DNA of 64,000 nt from Diaphorobacter ruginosibacter (lineage in GTDB: Bacteria; Pseudomonadota; Gammaproteobacteria; Burkholderiales; Burkholderiaceae_C), in contig NZ_CP060714.1 of the NCBI RefSeq assembly GCF_014395975.1, positions 1,178,001 to 1,242,000 on the forward strand, in the 5' to 3' direction. Shown piece after piece: positions 26,372 through 39,049 of this stretch. The notes beneath the pieces are model-generated. The model had not been told where the DNA came from, searched no databases, and saw only the letters and a program-made list of their open reading frames with translations. The translations under genes and the position numbers were made by a program. How positions within the stretch are numbered: the stretch's first letter is position 1; every line of letters starts with the position of its first letter.

Positions 26372-26859
26372 TTACTGAAGCGACCAAGGAGCGCTTTGCG
26401 CGTGAGGTGGCCAAGTACCCGGCTGATCAGAAGCAGTCGGCCGTCATGGCCTGCCTGTCGATCGTCCAGCAGGAGCAGGGCTGGGTCAGCGCCGAGAGCG
26501 AGGCGGTGATCGCCGAAGTTCTCGGCATGCCCGAGATCGCGGTGCACGAAGTCACCACGTTCTACAACATGTACAACCAGCAGCCTGTCGGCAAGTACAA
26601 GCTCAACGTCTGCACCAACCTGCCTTGCCAACTGCGCGACGGCTACAAGGCGCTGCACCATCTCGAGCACAGGCTTGGCATCAAGATGGGCCAGACCACG
26701 GCCGACGGCCTGTTCACGCTGCAGCAGTCGGAATGCCTCGGCGCTTGCGCCGATTCGCCCGTGATGCTGGTGAACGACCGCTGCATGTGCAGCTTCATGA
26801 GCAATGAAAAGCTCGACGAACTGATCGACGGCCTCAAGGCTGCGGAGGGCAAGGCATGA
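26368..26859 (+). CDS. nuoE: NADH-quinone oxidoreductase subunit E
   Basis: The 163-residue subunit binds the N1a [2Fe-2S] cluster with Cys82, Cys87, Cys123 and Cys127 (CTNLPC and CLGAC), in a thioredoxin-like fold. With NuoF and NuoG it forms the NADH-oxidizing module in the cytoplasm. Its start overlaps nuoD and its stop overlaps nuoF, both as ATGA. Confidence 0.97.
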   Translation: MITEATKERFAREVAKYPADQKQSAVMACLSIVQQEQGWVSAESEAVIAEVLGMPEIAVHEVTTFYNMYNQQPVGKYKLNVCTNLPCQLRDGYKALHHLEHRLGIKMGQTTADGLFTLQQSECLGACADSPVMLVNDRCMCSFMSNEKLDELIDGLKAAEGKA

Positions 26860-28208
26860 TGAATGCAGCAGCCAATGCCGTCCTGAACAAGTTCGCCGCC
26901 ACCGGTGTCGAGACCTGCTTCCATGACCGCCACATCAATCCGCAGATCTATGCGGACCTGAACGGCAGCAACTGGTCCATCAAGGACTACGAAGCGCGCG
27001 GCGGCTACGTCGCGCTGCGCAAGCTGCTCGGCAAGGATGGCGGCGAGGGTCTCACGCAGGACCAGGTCATCGCCACCATGAAGGAAAGCGGCCTGCGCGG
27101 CCGTGGCGGCGCGGGCTTCCCCACGGGCCTCAAGTGGAGCTTCATGCCCCGCCAGTTCCCCGGCCAGAAGCACCTCGTCTGCAATTCGGACGAGGGTGAG
27201 CCGGGTACCTGCAAGGACCGCGACATCCTGATGTTCAACCCCCACATCGTCATCGAAGGCATGATCATTGCCGCGTATGCGATGGGCATTTCGGTGGGCT
27301 ACAACTACATCCACGGCGAGATCTTCCAGGTCTACGAGCGCTTTGAAGCCGCTCTGGAGGAAGCCCGTGCAGCCGGGTACCTCGGCGACAACATCATGGG
27401 CAGCAGCTTCAGCTTCCAACTGCATGCGCACCATGGTTTCGGCGCCTACATCTGCGGCGAGGAAACCGCGCTGCTCGAATCGCTGGAAGGCAAGAAGGGG
27501 CAGCCGCGCTTCAAGCCGCCGTTCCCTGCCAGCTTCGGCCTGTACGGCAAGCCGACGACCATCAACAACACCGAGACATTCGCGGCCGTGCCGTGGATCA
27601 TCCGCAATGGCGGGCAGGCCTACCTCGAGTGCGGCAAGCCCAACAACGGCGGTACCAAGATTTTCTCGGTGAGCGGTGACGTGAACCTGCCGGGCAACTA
27701 CGAGATTCCGCTCGGCACACCGTTCAGCAAGCTGCTCGAGCTCGCGGGCGGCGTGCGCACCGGCCGCAAGCTCAAGGCCGTGATCCCCGGTGGATCGTCT
27801 TCGCCCGTGCTGCCCGCCGACATCATGATGGAATGCACGATGGACTACGACTCCATCTCCAAGGCCGGCTCCATGCTGGGCTCGGGCGCCGTGATCGTGA
27901 TGGATGATTCGCGCGACATGGTCGAGAGCCTGCTGCGCCTGTCGTACTTCTATCAGCACGAGTCCTGCGGCCAGTGCACCCCCTGCCGCGAAGGCACGGG
28001 CTGGCTGTGGCGCGTGGTCAACCGCATTCAGCACGGTGAAGGCCGTCCGGAAGATATCGAACTGCTGGATTCGGTGTCGGTGAACATCATGGGCCGCACG
28101 ATCTGTGCGCTGGGCGATGCGGCTGCAATGCCGGTGCGCGCCATGATCAAGCACTTCCGTCACGAGTTTGAAGCGAAGATCCAGAACGCTTCCAAGCAGG
28201 CTGCATAA
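26856..28208 (+). CDS. nuoF: NADH-quinone oxidoreductase subunit F
   Basis: The 450-residue subunit oxidizes NADH with FMN and holds the N3 [4Fe-4S] cluster. The glycine-rich NADH/FMN site [10 protein letters not shown] is at 81-90, and [15 protein letters not shown] supplies Cys371, Cys374 and Cys377; the fourth ligand lies near 417 in GRTICALGD. The start is ATG 26856, with a second ATG immediately following; the first overlaps nuoE. Confidence 0.98.
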   Translation: MMNAAANAVLNKFAATGVETCFHDRHINPQIYADLNGSNWSIKDYEARGGYVALRKLLGKDGGEGLTQDQVIATMKESGLRGRGGAGFPTGLKWSFMPRQFPGQKHLVCNSDEGEPGTCKDRDILMFNPHIVIEGMIIAAYAMGISVGYNYIHGEIFQVYERFEAALEEARAAGYLGDNIMGSSFSFQLHAHHGFGAYICGEETALLESLEGKKGQPRFKPPFPASFGLYGKPTTINNTETFAAVPWIIRNGGQAYLECGKPNNGGTKIFSVSGDVNLPGNYEIPLGTPFSKLLELAGGVRTGRKLKAVIPGGSSSPVLPADIMMECTMDYDSISKAGSMLGSGAVIVMDDSRDMVESLLRLSYFYQHESCGQCTPCREGTGWLWRVVNRIQHGEGRPEDIELLDSVSVNIMGRTICALGDAAAMPVRAMIKHFRHEFEAKIQNASKQAA

Positions 28209-28232
28209 GCCGCCGGATCGCGAGAAAAGCAT

Positions 28233-30368
28233 ATGGTTGAAATTGAACTGGACGGTAAGAAGGTAGAGGTGTCCGAAGGCAGCATGGTCATGCATGCGGC
28301 TGAGAAGGCGGGCACCTACATCCCTCACTTCTGCTACCACAAGAAACTGTCGATTGCGGCGAACTGCCGCATGTGCCTCGTGGACGTCGAGAAGGCGCCC
28401 AAGGCCATGCCTGCGTGCGCCACGCCGGTCACGCAGGGCATGATCGTCCGCACCAAGAGCGAGAAGGCCATCAAGGCCCAGCAATCGGTGATGGAATTCC
28501 TGCTGATCAATCACCCGCTGGACTGCCCGATCTGCGACCAGGGCGGCGAGTGCCAGCTGCAGGATCTGGCTGTCGGCTACGGTGGCTCCACTTCGCGCTA
28601 CGAAGAGGAAAAGCGCGTCGTTCCTGTGAAGGACGTCGGCCCGCTGATCTCCATGCAGGAGATGACCCGCTGCATCCACTGCACCCGCTGCGTGCGCTTC
28701 GGCCAGGAAGTGGCCGGCGTGATGGAGCTCGGCATGATCAACCGTGGCGAGCACTCCGAGATCACCACGGTGTTGGGCGACACGGTCGACTCCGAGCTTT
28801 CGGGCAACATGATCGACATCTGTCCCGTGGGTGCACTCACGAGCAAGCCGTTCCGCTACAGCGCCCGTACCTGGGAACTGTCGCGCCGCAAGTCGGTATC
28901 GCCGCATGATTCCACGGGCTCGAACCTGATCGTCCAGGTCAAGAACCACAAGGTGATGCGTGTCGTTCCGTTCGAGAACGAAGAAGTCAACGAGTGCTGG
29001 ATTGCCGACCGTGACCGCTTCTCCTACGAGTCCCTGAACGGTGAAGAGCGCCTGACCAGCCCGATGCTCAAGCAGGGCGGCGAGTGGAAGGAAGTCGACT
29101 GGCAGACCGCTCTGGAATACGTGGCCAACGGCCTGCGCGGCATCAAGAACGACCATGGCGCCAACAGCATCGGTGCGCTGGTCAGCCCGCACAGCACGCT
29201 GGAAGAGCTGTACTTGGCCGGTTCGCTGGTGCGCGGCATCGGCAGCGACAACGTCGACTACCGCCTGCGCAATTCGGAATTCGAAGCGCCCCAGGGTGTG
29301 CGCTGGCTGGGCACGTCGATCGCTTCGCTGTCGACGCTGCAATCCGTGCTGGTAGTGGGTTCCAACCTGCGCAAGGATCATCCGCTGTTCGCTCAGCGCA
29401 TCCGCCAGGCCACCCGCAAGGGCTGCGCCGTGAACGTCATCAACGCCTCGGTCCACGACTGGGCGATGCCGGTGGCGCAGGCCATCGTGGCTCCGTCCGC
29501 CCTGTGGACCGACGCACTGGCTCAGATCGCTGCCGCCGTGGCCGCGGAGAAGTCCATGCCGACACCGATCGCCGTGGAAAGCGTGAGCGAAGGTGCGCGT
29601 GCCGTGGCTGCATCGCTGCTGTCGGGTGAGCGCAAGGCGATCCTGCTGGGCAATGCCGCGGCGCATCACGCCAACGCATCGAACCTGCTGGCACTGGCCC
29701 GGTTCATCGGCGAGCAGACGGGCGCATCCGTCGGCTATCTGACCGAAGCAGCCAACACCGTGGGCGCGCAGTGGGCCAAGGCCCAGCCGCAGCAGGGCGG
29801 GCTGAATGCCGGCCAGATGCTGCAGGGCGCACTCAAGGCCGTGCTGCTGCTGAACACCGAGCCGGAGTTCGACTCCTCCGCAGGCGCACAGGCCAAGTCG
29901 GCCCTGAACAACGCACAGATGGTGGTGACCATGAGCCCTTTCAAGGCCAACATGGAATTCTCCGATGTGCTGCTGCCGATCGCTCCGTTCAGCGAAACCG
30001 CAGGTACTTTCGTCAACGCGGAAGGCCGCGTGCAGAGCTTCCACGCCGTGGTCAAGCCTGCAGGCGACGCGCGTCCCGCATGGAAGGTTCTGCGTGTTCT
30101 GGGCAACCTGATGGATCTGCAGGACATGAACTACGAGACCTCGCAGGACGTGCTGGCCCGCATCACGGGCAAGCAGGCCGGCGAAGTGACCTCGGTTCCC
30201 GCCGAGCTGTTGAACAACGCCACCAAGGCGCCGCTGAAGGCCGAGAAGGCCCCATCCGCCGAACCGTGCGTTGCAAGCATCTACCAACTGGACAGCCTGG
30301 TGCGCCGCGCACCTTCGCTGCAACTGACTGCTGACGGTCGTGCAGCACTGAAAGGAGCTGCCCAATGA
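28233..30368 (+). CDS. nuoG: NADH-quinone oxidoreductase subunit G
   Basis: The 711-residue subunit carries the electron wire of the NADH module: N1b [2Fe-2S] (Cys34, Cys45, Cys48, Cys62), N5 (His94, Cys98, Cys101, Cys107) and N4 (Cys147, Cys150, Cys153, Cys197). The molybdopterin-oxidoreductase-like C-terminal part lacks the extra cysteine set for the N7 cluster found in E. coli and Thermus; the corresponding region reads [13 protein letters not shown]. It is shorter than the E. coli protein (about 908 residues), as in other alpha/betaproteobacteria. It overlaps nuoH by four bases. Confidence 0.97.
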   Translation: MVEIELDGKKVEVSEGSMVMHAAEKAGTYIPHFCYHKKLSIAANCRMCLVDVEKAPKAMPACATPVTQGMIVRTKSEKAIKAQQSVMEFLLINHPLDCPICDQGGECQLQDLAVGYGGSTSRYEEEKRVVPVKDVGPLISMQEMTRCIHCTRCVRFGQEVAGVMELGMINRGEHSEITTVLGDTVDSELSGNMIDICPVGALTSKPFRYSARTWELSRRKSVSPHDSTGSNLIVQVKNHKVMRVVPFENEEVNECWIADRDRFSYESLNGEERLTSPMLKQGGEWKEVDWQTALEYVANGLRGIKNDHGANSIGALVSPHSTLEELYLAGSLVRGIGSDNVDYRLRNSEFEAPQGVRWLGTSIASLSTLQSVLVVGSNLRKDHPLFAQRIRQATRKGCAVNVINASVHDWAMPVAQAIVAPSALWTDALAQIAAAVAAEKSMPTPIAVESVSEGARAVAASLLSGERKAILLGNAAAHHANASNLLALARFIGEQTGASVGYLTEAANTVGAQWAKAQPQQGGLNAGQMLQGALKAVLLLNTEPEFDSSAGAQAKSALNNAQMVVTMSPFKANMEFSDVLLPIAPFSETAGTFVNAEGRVQSFHAVVKPAGDARPAWKVLRVLGNLMDLQDMNYETSQDVLARITGKQAGEVTSVPAELLNNATKAPLKAEKAPSAEPCVASIYQLDSLVRRAPSLQLTADGRAALKGAAQ

Positions 30369-31441
30369 TTGACGCAATCTACAACGGCGGCCTGAACGCC
30401 ATTCAGGCGGCCTGGTGGACAGGCGTGGTATGGCCGGTCCTCTGGATTTTGCTCAAGATCGTCTGCATCGTGGCCCCGCTGATGGGCGCCGTGGCGTATC
30501 TGACGCTGTGGGAGCGCAAGCTGCTCGGCTTCATGCAGATCCGTTTCGGTCCCAACCGCGTCGGCCCCATGGGCCTGCTGCAGCCCCTGGCCGACGGCCT
30601 GAAGCTGCTGACCAAGGAACTGATCCAGCCGACGGCGGCTGCCAAGGGCCTGTTCTACCTGGGCCCGCTGATGGCCATCATGCCGGCCCTGGCCGCCTGG
30701 GTGGCGATTCCCTTCGCGCCCGATGTCGCACTGGCCAACGTGAATGCCGGCCTGCTGCTGATCATGGCGATCACCTCGATCGAAGTCTACGGCGTGATCA
30801 TCGCCGGCTGGTCCTCGAACTCGAAGTACGCCTTCCTCGGCGCGCTGCGTGCTTCCGCGCAGATGGTGTCCTATGAAATCGCCATGGGCTTCTGCTTCCT
30901 GGTGGTGATCATGGTGTCGGGTTCGATGAACCTGACCGAAATCGTCGCCGGCCAGAGCCAGGGCACTTTCGCGGCCATGGGTGCGGGCATCCTGTCGTGG
31001 AACTGGCTGCCGCTGCTGCCGATCTTCATCGTCTACCTGATCTCCTCCGTGGCCGAGACCAACCGCCATCCGTTCGACGTGGTCGAAGGCGAAGCGGAAA
31101 TCGTGGCCGGCCACATGGTCGAGTACTCGGGCATGGGCTTTGCCGTGTTCTTCCTGGCCGAATACGCCAGCATGTGGCTGGTGTCCATCCTCGCCGTGAT
31201 CATGTTCCTCGGCGGCTGGCTGCCTCCGTTCGACTTCCTGGGCTTCATCCCCGGCTGGATCTGGCTGGCGATCAAGACCTTCATCGTGGTATCCATGTTC
31301 ATCTGGATCCGCGCTACCTTCCCGCGCTTCCGCTATGACCAGATCATGCGCCTGGGCTGGAAGATCTTCATCCCGGTGACTCTGATCTGGCTGCTCGTGA
31401 TTGCTGGCTGGCTGCTGTCGCCCTGGAACATTTGGAAATAA
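30365..31441 (+). CDS. nuoH: NADH-quinone oxidoreductase subunit H
   Basis: The 358-residue membrane subunit (about eight transmembrane helices) forms the entry of the quinone channel. Landmarks are [29 protein letters not shown] at 43-72 and the acidic loop [20 protein letters not shown] near 232-250, both invariant in the family. Its start overlaps the nuoG stop (ATGA). Confidence 0.97.
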   Translation: MIDAIYNGGLNAIQAAWWTGVVWPVLWILLKIVCIVAPLMGAVAYLTLWERKLLGFMQIRFGPNRVGPMGLLQPLADGLKLLTKELIQPTAAAKGLFYLGPLMAIMPALAAWVAIPFAPDVALANVNAGLLLIMAITSIEVYGVIIAGWSSNSKYAFLGALRASAQMVSYEIAMGFCFLVVIMVSGSMNLTEIVAGQSQGTFAAMGAGILSWNWLPLLPIFIVYLISSVAETNRHPFDVVEGEAEIVAGHMVEYSGMGFAVFFLAEYASMWLVSILAVIMFLGGWLPPFDFLGFIPGWIWLAIKTFIVVSMFIWIRATFPRFRYDQIMRLGWKIFIPVTLIWLLVIAGWLLSPWNIWK

Positions 31442-31453
31442 GCGGGGACAAGA

Positions 31454-31969
31454 ATGACTACCGTTACTGCTCCTGCGTCTGCTTTCTCCGTCAAGGATTT
31501 CTTCAAGAGCTTCATGCTCGTGGAACTCGTCAAGGGCATGGCGCTGACCGGCCGCTACACCTTCCGTCGCAAGATCACGGTGCAGTTCCCTGAAGAGAAG
31601 ACGCCTCTTTCGCCACGTTTCCGTGGCCTGCACGCACTGCGCCGTTACGACAACGGCGAAGAGCGCTGCATTGCCTGCAAGCTGTGCGAAGCAGTCTGCC
31701 CGGCAATGGCCATCACGATCGAGTCCGATGTGCGCGATGACGGCTCCCGCCGCACCACGCGCTACGACATCGACCTGACCAAGTGCATCTTCTGCGGTTT
31801 CTGCGAGGAAAGCTGCCCGGTGGACTCCATCGTCGAGACGCACATCTTCGAATACCACGGCGAAAAGCGTGGCGATCTGTACTACACCAAGGACATGCTC
31901 CTGGCCGTTGGCGATCGTTATGAAGCCGAAATCGCTGCCAACAAGGCAGCAGATGCCAAGTACCGCTGA
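31454..31969 (+). CDS. nuoI: NADH-quinone oxidoreductase subunit I
   Basis: The 171-residue ferredoxin-like subunit holds two [4Fe-4S] clusters, N6a and N6b, with ligands Cys72/75/78 and Cys121 for one, and Cys111/114/117 and Cys82 for the other (motifs [12 protein letters not shown] and [12 protein letters not shown]). It links NuoG to NuoB in the peripheral arm. The N-terminal 30 residues form the amphipathic helix that docks on the membrane arm. Confidence 0.97.
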   Translation: MTTVTAPASAFSVKDFFKSFMLVELVKGMALTGRYTFRRKITVQFPEEKTPLSPRFRGLHALRRYDNGEERCIACKLCEAVCPAMAITIESDVRDDGSRRTTRYDIDLTKCIFCGFCEESCPVDSIVETHIFEYHGEKRGDLYYTKDMLLAVGDRYEAEIAANKAADAKYR

Positions 31970-32004
31970 AGCGGCTCCTTGATCAAACAAAGAAGATTCG
32001 ATTC

Positions 32005-32676
32005 ATGGACGCCAAAACCGCATTTTTCTACCTGTTCTCGGCAGTGCTGCTGTTCGCAGCCTTCCGGGTGATCACGGCGCGCAACCCGGTTCACGCTGTG
32101 CTCAATCTGATTCTCGCCTTCTCGCAGGCGGCCGCCATCTGGCTGTTGCTGAAGGCCGAATTCCTCGGCATCGCTCTGGTGCTCGTGTACCTCGGTGCCG
32201 TGATGGTGCTGTTCCTGTTCGTGGTGATGATGCTGGACATCAACATCGACACGGTGCGAAAGGGCTTCTGGCGGCACTTCCCGCTGGCGGCCTTCATCGG
32301 TGCCCTGGTGGCCTTCGAGATGGGCGCGGTGCTGATGACCGGTTTCCGCGGCATGGAAGAGCCCAAGGCGCTGGCCGTGGTGGTCGATGCCGCGGGCAAG
32401 GTGATCCCTTATTCCAATACCAAGGAACTGGGCAAGCTGCTCTATACCGAGTACCTGTATCCCATCGAGATCGCCGCGGTGATCCTGCTGGTTGCGATGA
32501 TTGCTGCCATTGCTCTGACCCTGCGCCATCGCAAGGACAGCAAGGCCGTCAGCCCGTCGCAGCAGATCCGCGTGCGCGCTTCCGATCGCCTGAAGATCGT
32601 GAAGATGGACGCCGTGCAGAAGGCTGTCGCCCCCGCTGCGCCACAAGCTGAACCCACCACAGAGGAGAAGAAATAA
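32005..32676 (+). CDS. nuoJ: NADH-quinone oxidoreductase subunit J
   Basis: The 223-residue subunit has five transmembrane helices; the third ([19 protein letters not shown], about 58-76) contains the pi-bulge segment that rotates during turnover. The C-terminal 50 residues are a polar tail rich in Lys, Ala and Glu on the cytoplasmic side. Its stop overlaps the nuoK start by one base (TAATG). Confidence 0.95.
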   Translation: MDAKTAFFYLFSAVLLFAAFRVITARNPVHAVLNLILAFSQAAAIWLLLKAEFLGIALVLVYLGAVMVLFLFVVMMLDINIDTVRKGFWRHFPLAAFIGALVAFEMGAVLMTGFRGMEEPKALAVVVDAAGKVIPYSNTKELGKLLYTEYLYPIEIAAVILLVAMIAAIALTLRHRKDSKAVSPSQQIRVRASDRLKIVKMDAVQKAVAPAAPQAEPTTEEKK

Positions 32677-32984
32677 TGACTTTGACGTTGGGTCACTTCC
32701 TGGCACTGGGCGCGATGCTGTTCGCCATGTCGGTGGTGGGCATCTTCCTCAATCGCAAGAACCTCATCGTTCTGCTGATGGCCATCGAGCTCATGCTGCT
32801 GGCCGTCAATATGAATTTCGTCGCGTTCTCCCATTACCTTGGCGACATGCATGGCCAGGTATTCGTGTTCTTCATCCTGACTGTGGCCGCCGCGGAGTCG
32901 GCCATCGGTCTGGCGATTCTGGTGCTGCTGTTCCGCAACAACCGCAACATCAACGCTGAAGATCTCGACACCCTCAAGGGTTGA
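32676..32984 (+). CDS. nuoK: NADH-quinone oxidoreductase subunit K
   Basis: The 102-residue subunit has three transmembrane helices and the two conserved membrane glutamates of the proton path ([13 protein letters not shown], about 35-47, and [11 protein letters not shown], about 69-79). It begins within the nuoJ stop codon. Confidence 0.96.
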   Translation: MTLTLGHFLALGAMLFAMSVVGIFLNRKNLIVLLMAIELMLLAVNMNFVAFSHYLGDMHGQVFVFFILTVAAAESAIGLAILVLLFRNNRNINAEDLDTLKG

Positions 32985-33008
32985 GGCGCATAACAAAGGT
33001 TCTGAAGA

Positions 33009-35048
<2,040 letters not shown>

Positions 35049-35064
35049 TAGGAGAAATATAAAA

Positions 35065-36540
35065 ATGGGATTGTTGAGTCTTGCAATCTGGGCACCGATC
35101 GCCTTTGGCGTTCTGCTCCTTTTCTTCGGGCGTGACAGCCAGGCACCCATGGTGCGCTGGATCGCGCTGATCGGTGCGCTGGTCGGGCTGGCGGTCACGC
35201 TGCCCATGTTCACTGGCTTCGACAACACGACTGCCGCTGCGCAGTTCGTCGAGAAGGCCATGTGGATCGAGCGCTTCAATGTGCACTACCACCTGGGCGT
35301 TGATGGCCTGAGCTTCTGGTTCGTGCCGCTGACCGCCTTCATCACGGTGATCGTGGTGATCGCCTCGTGGGAGAACATCACCGAGCGCGTCAACCAGTAC
35401 TTCGCTTCGTTCCTGATCCTCTCGGGCATCATGATCGGCGTGTTCACGGCACTGGACGGCATTCTGTTCTACGTGTTCTTCGAAGCCACGCTGATCCCGA
35501 TGTACCTGATCATCGGTATCTGGGGCGGCCCGAACCGCATCTACGCGGCGTTCAAGTTCTTCCTGTACACGCTGTTCGGCTCGCTCTTGATGCTGATCGC
35601 GCTGATCTACCTGTACAACGCCTCGGGCGGCAGCTTCGACATCGCCACATGGCATGCCCTGCCGCTGTCGGCAACGGCCCAGGCCCTGCTGTTCTTCGCG
35701 TTCCTGGCCGCCTTTGCGGTGAAGGTGCCGATGTTCCCGGTGCACACCTGGCTGCCGGACGTGCACGTGGAAGCGCCCACCGGCGGTTCCGCCGTGCTGG
35801 CCGCGATCATGCTGAAGCTCGGTGCCTACGGCTTCCTGCGCTTCTCGCTGCCGATCGCCCCCGATGCGGCACACCGGTTCGCTCCGCTGATGATCACGCT
35901 GTCGCTGATCGCCGTGATCTACGTGGGCGTGGTGGCCCTGGTGCAGAAGGACATGAAGAAGCTGGTGGCTTACTCGTCCGTCGCGCACATGGGCTTCGTG
36001 ACGCTGGGCTTCTTCATCTTCAACAACCTGGGCATCTCCGGTGCCCTGGTGCAGATGATTGCCCACGGCTTTGTCTCGGGCGCGATGTTCCTCTGCATCG
36101 GCGTGCTGTACGACCGCGTTCACTCGCGTGAAATCGCCTCCTACGGCGGCGTGGTCAACACCATGCCCAAGTTTGCGGCCTTCGCTCTGCTGTTCGCGAT
36201 GGCCAACTGCGGCCTGCCCGCAACGGCCGGCTTCGTGGGCGAATGGATGGTGATCCTGGGTGCCGTGCAGTTCAACTTCTGGATTGGCCTTGGCGCTGCC
36301 ACGGCCCTGATCTTCGGCGCTGCCTACACACTGTGGATGTACAAGCGCGTCTACCTGGGTCCCGTCGCCAACGACCATGTGGCCGAACTCAAGGACATCG
36401 GTTGCCGCGAGTTCCTGGTGCTGGCGATTCTGGCGATTGCCGTGCTCTACATGGGCCTGTATCCGAAGCCATTCACCGATGTGATGGATGTTTCGGTTGC
36501 CGAGCTGATCAAGCATGTGGCGCAGTCGAAACTGAACTGA
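35065..36540 (+). CDS. nuoM: NADH-quinone oxidoreductase subunit M
   Basis: The 491-residue antiporter-like proton-pumping subunit has 14 transmembrane helices. It shows the conserved FFEATLIPMYLIIGIWGG with the essential glutamate, KVPMFPVHTWLPDVHVEAPTGGS with the pump lysine, and QKDMKKLVAYSSVAHMGF. It is 16 bases after nuoL. Confidence 0.97.
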   Translation: MGLLSLAIWAPIAFGVLLLFFGRDSQAPMVRWIALIGALVGLAVTLPMFTGFDNTTAAAQFVEKAMWIERFNVHYHLGVDGLSFWFVPLTAFITVIVVIASWENITERVNQYFASFLILSGIMIGVFTALDGILFYVFFEATLIPMYLIIGIWGGPNRIYAAFKFFLYTLFGSLLMLIALIYLYNASGGSFDIATWHALPLSATAQALLFFAFLAAFAVKVPMFPVHTWLPDVHVEAPTGGSAVLAAIMLKLGAYGFLRFSLPIAPDAAHRFAPLMITLSLIAVIYVGVVALVQKDMKKLVAYSSVAHMGFVTLGFFIFNNLGISGALVQMIAHGFVSGAMFLCIGVLYDRVHSREIASYGGVVNTMPKFAAFALLFAMANCGLPATAGFVGEWMVILGAVQFNFWIGLGAATALIFGAAYTLWMYKRVYLGPVANDHVAELKDIGCREFLVLAILAIAVLYMGLYPKPFTDVMDVSVAELIKHVAQSKLN

Positions 36541-36564
36541 CCAGACTGGATTGAGAGATAAGAA

Positions 36565-38058
36565 ATGATTGACAACATCAGCTGGCTGGCAATTTATCCG
36601 GAGATCGTTCTCTTGGTCATGGCCTGCGTGATCGCGCTGGTCGACCTGGGCGTCAAGAGCAGGACCCGCACTCCGACCTACATCCTCACGCTGCTCACGC
36701 TCGTTGTCGTGGCCGTGCTCGAGGCCATGTATGCGCGCAACGGCACCACCTTCTACGGTTGGGGCAACATGGTCGTGAGCGACTCCATGGGTAGCTGGCT
36801 CAAGTGCTTCGCTGCCGTGGCGATGATGATCACCATGGTTTACGGCCGTCCCTACGCAGCCGACCGCGACATGCTGCGCGGCGGTGAAATGTTCACGCTG
36901 TCGCTGCTGTCGCTGCTCGGCATGTTCGTGATGATCGGCGCCAACAACTTCCTGGTCGTCTATCTCGGCCTCGAACTGCTGACTCTGGCCAGCTACGCGC
37001 TGGTGGCCCTGCGCCGCGACCACTCGCAATCGGTGGAAGCCGCGATGAAGTATTTCGTCCTCGGCGCGATGGCCAGCGGTTTCCTGCTGTACGGACTGTC
37101 GATGATCTACGGTGCAACCGGTTCGCTGGACATCGGCCAGGTGTTCCAGGCGATCAACGGCGGCCAGATCCGTCACCAGGTGCTGGTGTTCGGCACCGTG
37201 TTCGTGGTGGCCGGCCTTGGCTTCAAGCTCGGCGTGGTTCCTTTCCACATGTGGGTTCCGGACGTCTACCAGGGTGCTCCTACAGCCATTACGCTGCTGA
37301 TCGGCAGCGCCCCCAAGCTCGCGGCTTTCGGCATGACCATGCGCCTGCTGGTGGATGGCCTGCTGCCGCTGGCCTTCGACTGGCAGCAGATGCTGATGGT
37401 GATGGCGGTCTGCTCGCTGCTCATCGGTAACCTTGCGGGTCTGCAGCAGACCAACATCAAGCGCATGCTGGCCTATTCGACCATTTCTCAGATGGGCTTC
37501 GTGCTCCTGGGCCTGATGTCCGGCGTGATCCACGGTAACGTGGATACGAGCGCCGTCGAGAATGCCTACAGCTCCGCCATGTTCTACGTGGTGACCTATG
37601 TGCTGACCACGCTGGCGGCCTTTGGTGTGATCCTGCTGCTGGCGCGTGATGGCTTCGAAAGCGAGGAAATCTCCGACTTCGCAGGCCTGAACCAGCGCAG
37701 CCCGCTGTATGCCGGGGTGATGGCGCTGTGCCTGTTCTCAATGGCCGGTATTCCTCCGATGGTGGGCTTCTACGCCAAGCTGTCCGTGCTGCAGGCCCTG
37801 GTCTCCTCGGGTGAGACCTCGCACATCGCCCTGGCGGTGTTTGCCGTGGTCATGTCGCTGATCGGTGCGTTCTACTACCTGCGCGTCGTGAAGGTCATGT
37901 ACTTCGACAAGCCCCTCACCGCGACCAATGTGTCCGCTCCGCTGGACGTGCGCACCGTGCTCACGCTGAACGCGGCGGCCCTGCTGGTGCTGGGCCTGCT
38001 GCCCGGCGGACTGATGAGCCTGTGCGCAGACGCCATCGTCCGCGCCCTCGCAACCTGA
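36565..38058 (+). CDS. nuoN: NADH-quinone oxidoreductase subunit N
   Basis: The 497-residue antiporter-like subunit completes the membrane arm of complex I. Motifs are YLGLELLTLASYALVALRR, KLGVVPFHMWVPDVYQGAPT and QTNIKRMLAYSTISQMGF, with 14 predicted helices. All fourteen nuo genes, A to N, are therefore present in the standard order with NuoC and NuoD separate. Confidence 0.97.
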   Translation: MIDNISWLAIYPEIVLLVMACVIALVDLGVKSRTRTPTYILTLLTLVVVAVLEAMYARNGTTFYGWGNMVVSDSMGSWLKCFAAVAMMITMVYGRPYAADRDMLRGGEMFTLSLLSLLGMFVMIGANNFLVVYLGLELLTLASYALVALRRDHSQSVEAAMKYFVLGAMASGFLLYGLSMIYGATGSLDIGQVFQAINGGQIRHQVLVFGTVFVVAGLGFKLGVVPFHMWVPDVYQGAPTAITLLIGSAPKLAAFGMTMRLLVDGLLPLAFDWQQMLMVMAVCSLLIGNLAGLQQTNIKRMLAYSTISQMGFVLLGLMSGVIHGNVDTSAVENAYSSAMFYVVTYVLTTLAAFGVILLLARDGFESEEISDFAGLNQRSPLYAGVMALCLFSMAGIPPMVGFYAKLSVLQALVSSGETSHIALAVFAVVMSLIGAFYYLRVVKVMYFDKPLTATNVSAPLDVRTVLTLNAAALLVLGLLPGGLMSLCADAIVRALAT

Positions 38059-38095
38059 GGCCTGACAGCCTCACCCGAGATCAAGGAAAGGTCCC

Positions 38096-38404
38096 ATGTC
38101 ACAGACCGCAGCCATCTGGCTCGTGATCCTGGCTGCATTCGCTGCCGCCAACTGGCCTTTCCTTTCTCAGCGCCTCATGCTCGTGGGGCCGCATCCCAGG
38201 CAGGGCGCCAAGCCCTTCTTCATTCGCCTGCTCGAACTCATCATCCTGTACTTCATCGTCGGCTTGCTGGCCATGGCGCTTGAGCGCCGTGCGGGCCAGA
38301 ACGCACCGCAGGGATGGGAGTTCTACGCCATCACGGCCACGCTCTTCCTGACGCTGGCGTTTCCCGGATTCGTCTATCGCTACCTGATGCGTCGCAGGGG
38401 TTGA
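38096..38404 (+). CDS. DUF2818 membrane protein linked to nuo
   Basis: The 102-residue protein has three hydrophobic segments (about 4-22, 39-60, 75-95) and the polar stretch SQRLMLVGPHPRQGAKPFFIRLLEL. It matches the DUF2818 family, which I know as a regular neighbour of nuoN in Burkholderiales. An AAGGAAAGG ribosome binding site and 37 bases separate it from nuoN, so it is probably co-transcribed. A role in complex I assembly is plausible but unproven. Confidence 0.85.
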   Translation: MSQTAAIWLVILAAFAAANWPFLSQRLMLVGPHPRQGAKPFFIRLLELIILYFIVGLLAMALERRAGQNAPQGWEFYAITATLFLTLAFPGFVYRYLMRRRG

Positions 38405-38528
38405 CGCCCCCTCCCGCAGGCCGCTGGCGCCAGAGCCGCACGAGCCTCGCAGGAATGCGGGCGGTGCTACCATGGCCGCATCCGGTTTCTGTTTTCTCTC
38501 CCTGTGAGGCCTCCCTGAAAAGTCGACT

Positions 38529-39035
38529 ATGAAGGTGCTTGATCTCCTGTGCAGTGCAGACCATCGATTCGAGGGCTGGTTCGCATCTGAAGACGACTTC
38601 CAGAACCAGCTTGAGAGAGGGCTTGTGCAATGCCCGATGTGCGGCCGTGCCGATGTCCGCAAGGGCCTGAGTGCACCGCGCCTGAACCTGAAGTCTTCCG
38701 CTGCGCATGACACGGCGGCGGCCCGCAGGGATGGCGTGCCGATGCCGGCGGACTCCGGGCAGCGAGCACCTGTCGCGGCACAGGTCGCTCCCCCTCCACA
38801 AATGCCCGCGGAATTGCAGGAAGCGTGGCTGCGCGTCGCAAGACATGTGATTGCCAACACCGAGAACGTCGGCGAGCGCTTCGCCAACGAGGCCCGCCGC
38901 ATGCACTACGGCGACGCGCCAGAGCGCGGCATCCGGGGCCACGCTACTGCCGAGGAGACGGCGGAGCTGATGGAGGAAGGCATCGACGTGATGCCCTTCG
39001 TGCTGCCGGATGCGCTCAAGGAAACGTTGCAGTAG
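38529..39035 (+). CDS. DUF1178 family protein
   Basis: The 168-residue protein begins MKVLDLLCSADHRFEGWFASEDDF, the hallmark of DUF1178, and has a CxxC pair (QCPMCGRADVRKGLSAP, about 34-50) beside Cys8, which may bind zinc; the C-terminal part (HYGDAPERGIRGHATAEETAELMEEGIDVMPFVLPD) is also typical. The function is unknown. It follows DUF2818 by 124 bases and ends 14 bases from the converging glycan cluster. Confidence 0.88.
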   Translation: MKVLDLLCSADHRFEGWFASEDDFQNQLERGLVQCPMCGRADVRKGLSAPRLNLKSSAAHDTAAARRDGVPMPADSGQRAPVAAQVAPPPQMPAELQEAWLRVARHVIANTENVGERFANEARRMHYGDAPERGIRGHATAEETAELMEEGIDVMPFVLPDALKETLQ

Positions 39036-39049
39036 GCGCCGGAAGCGAC

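Noticed and set aside
26643..30377. Very long open frame (about 1244 codons) on the minus strand under nuoF/nuoG
   Set aside because: It lies opposite well-conserved complex I genes and its translation is low-complexity His/Arg/Val-rich, typical of antisense frames in high-GC DNA.
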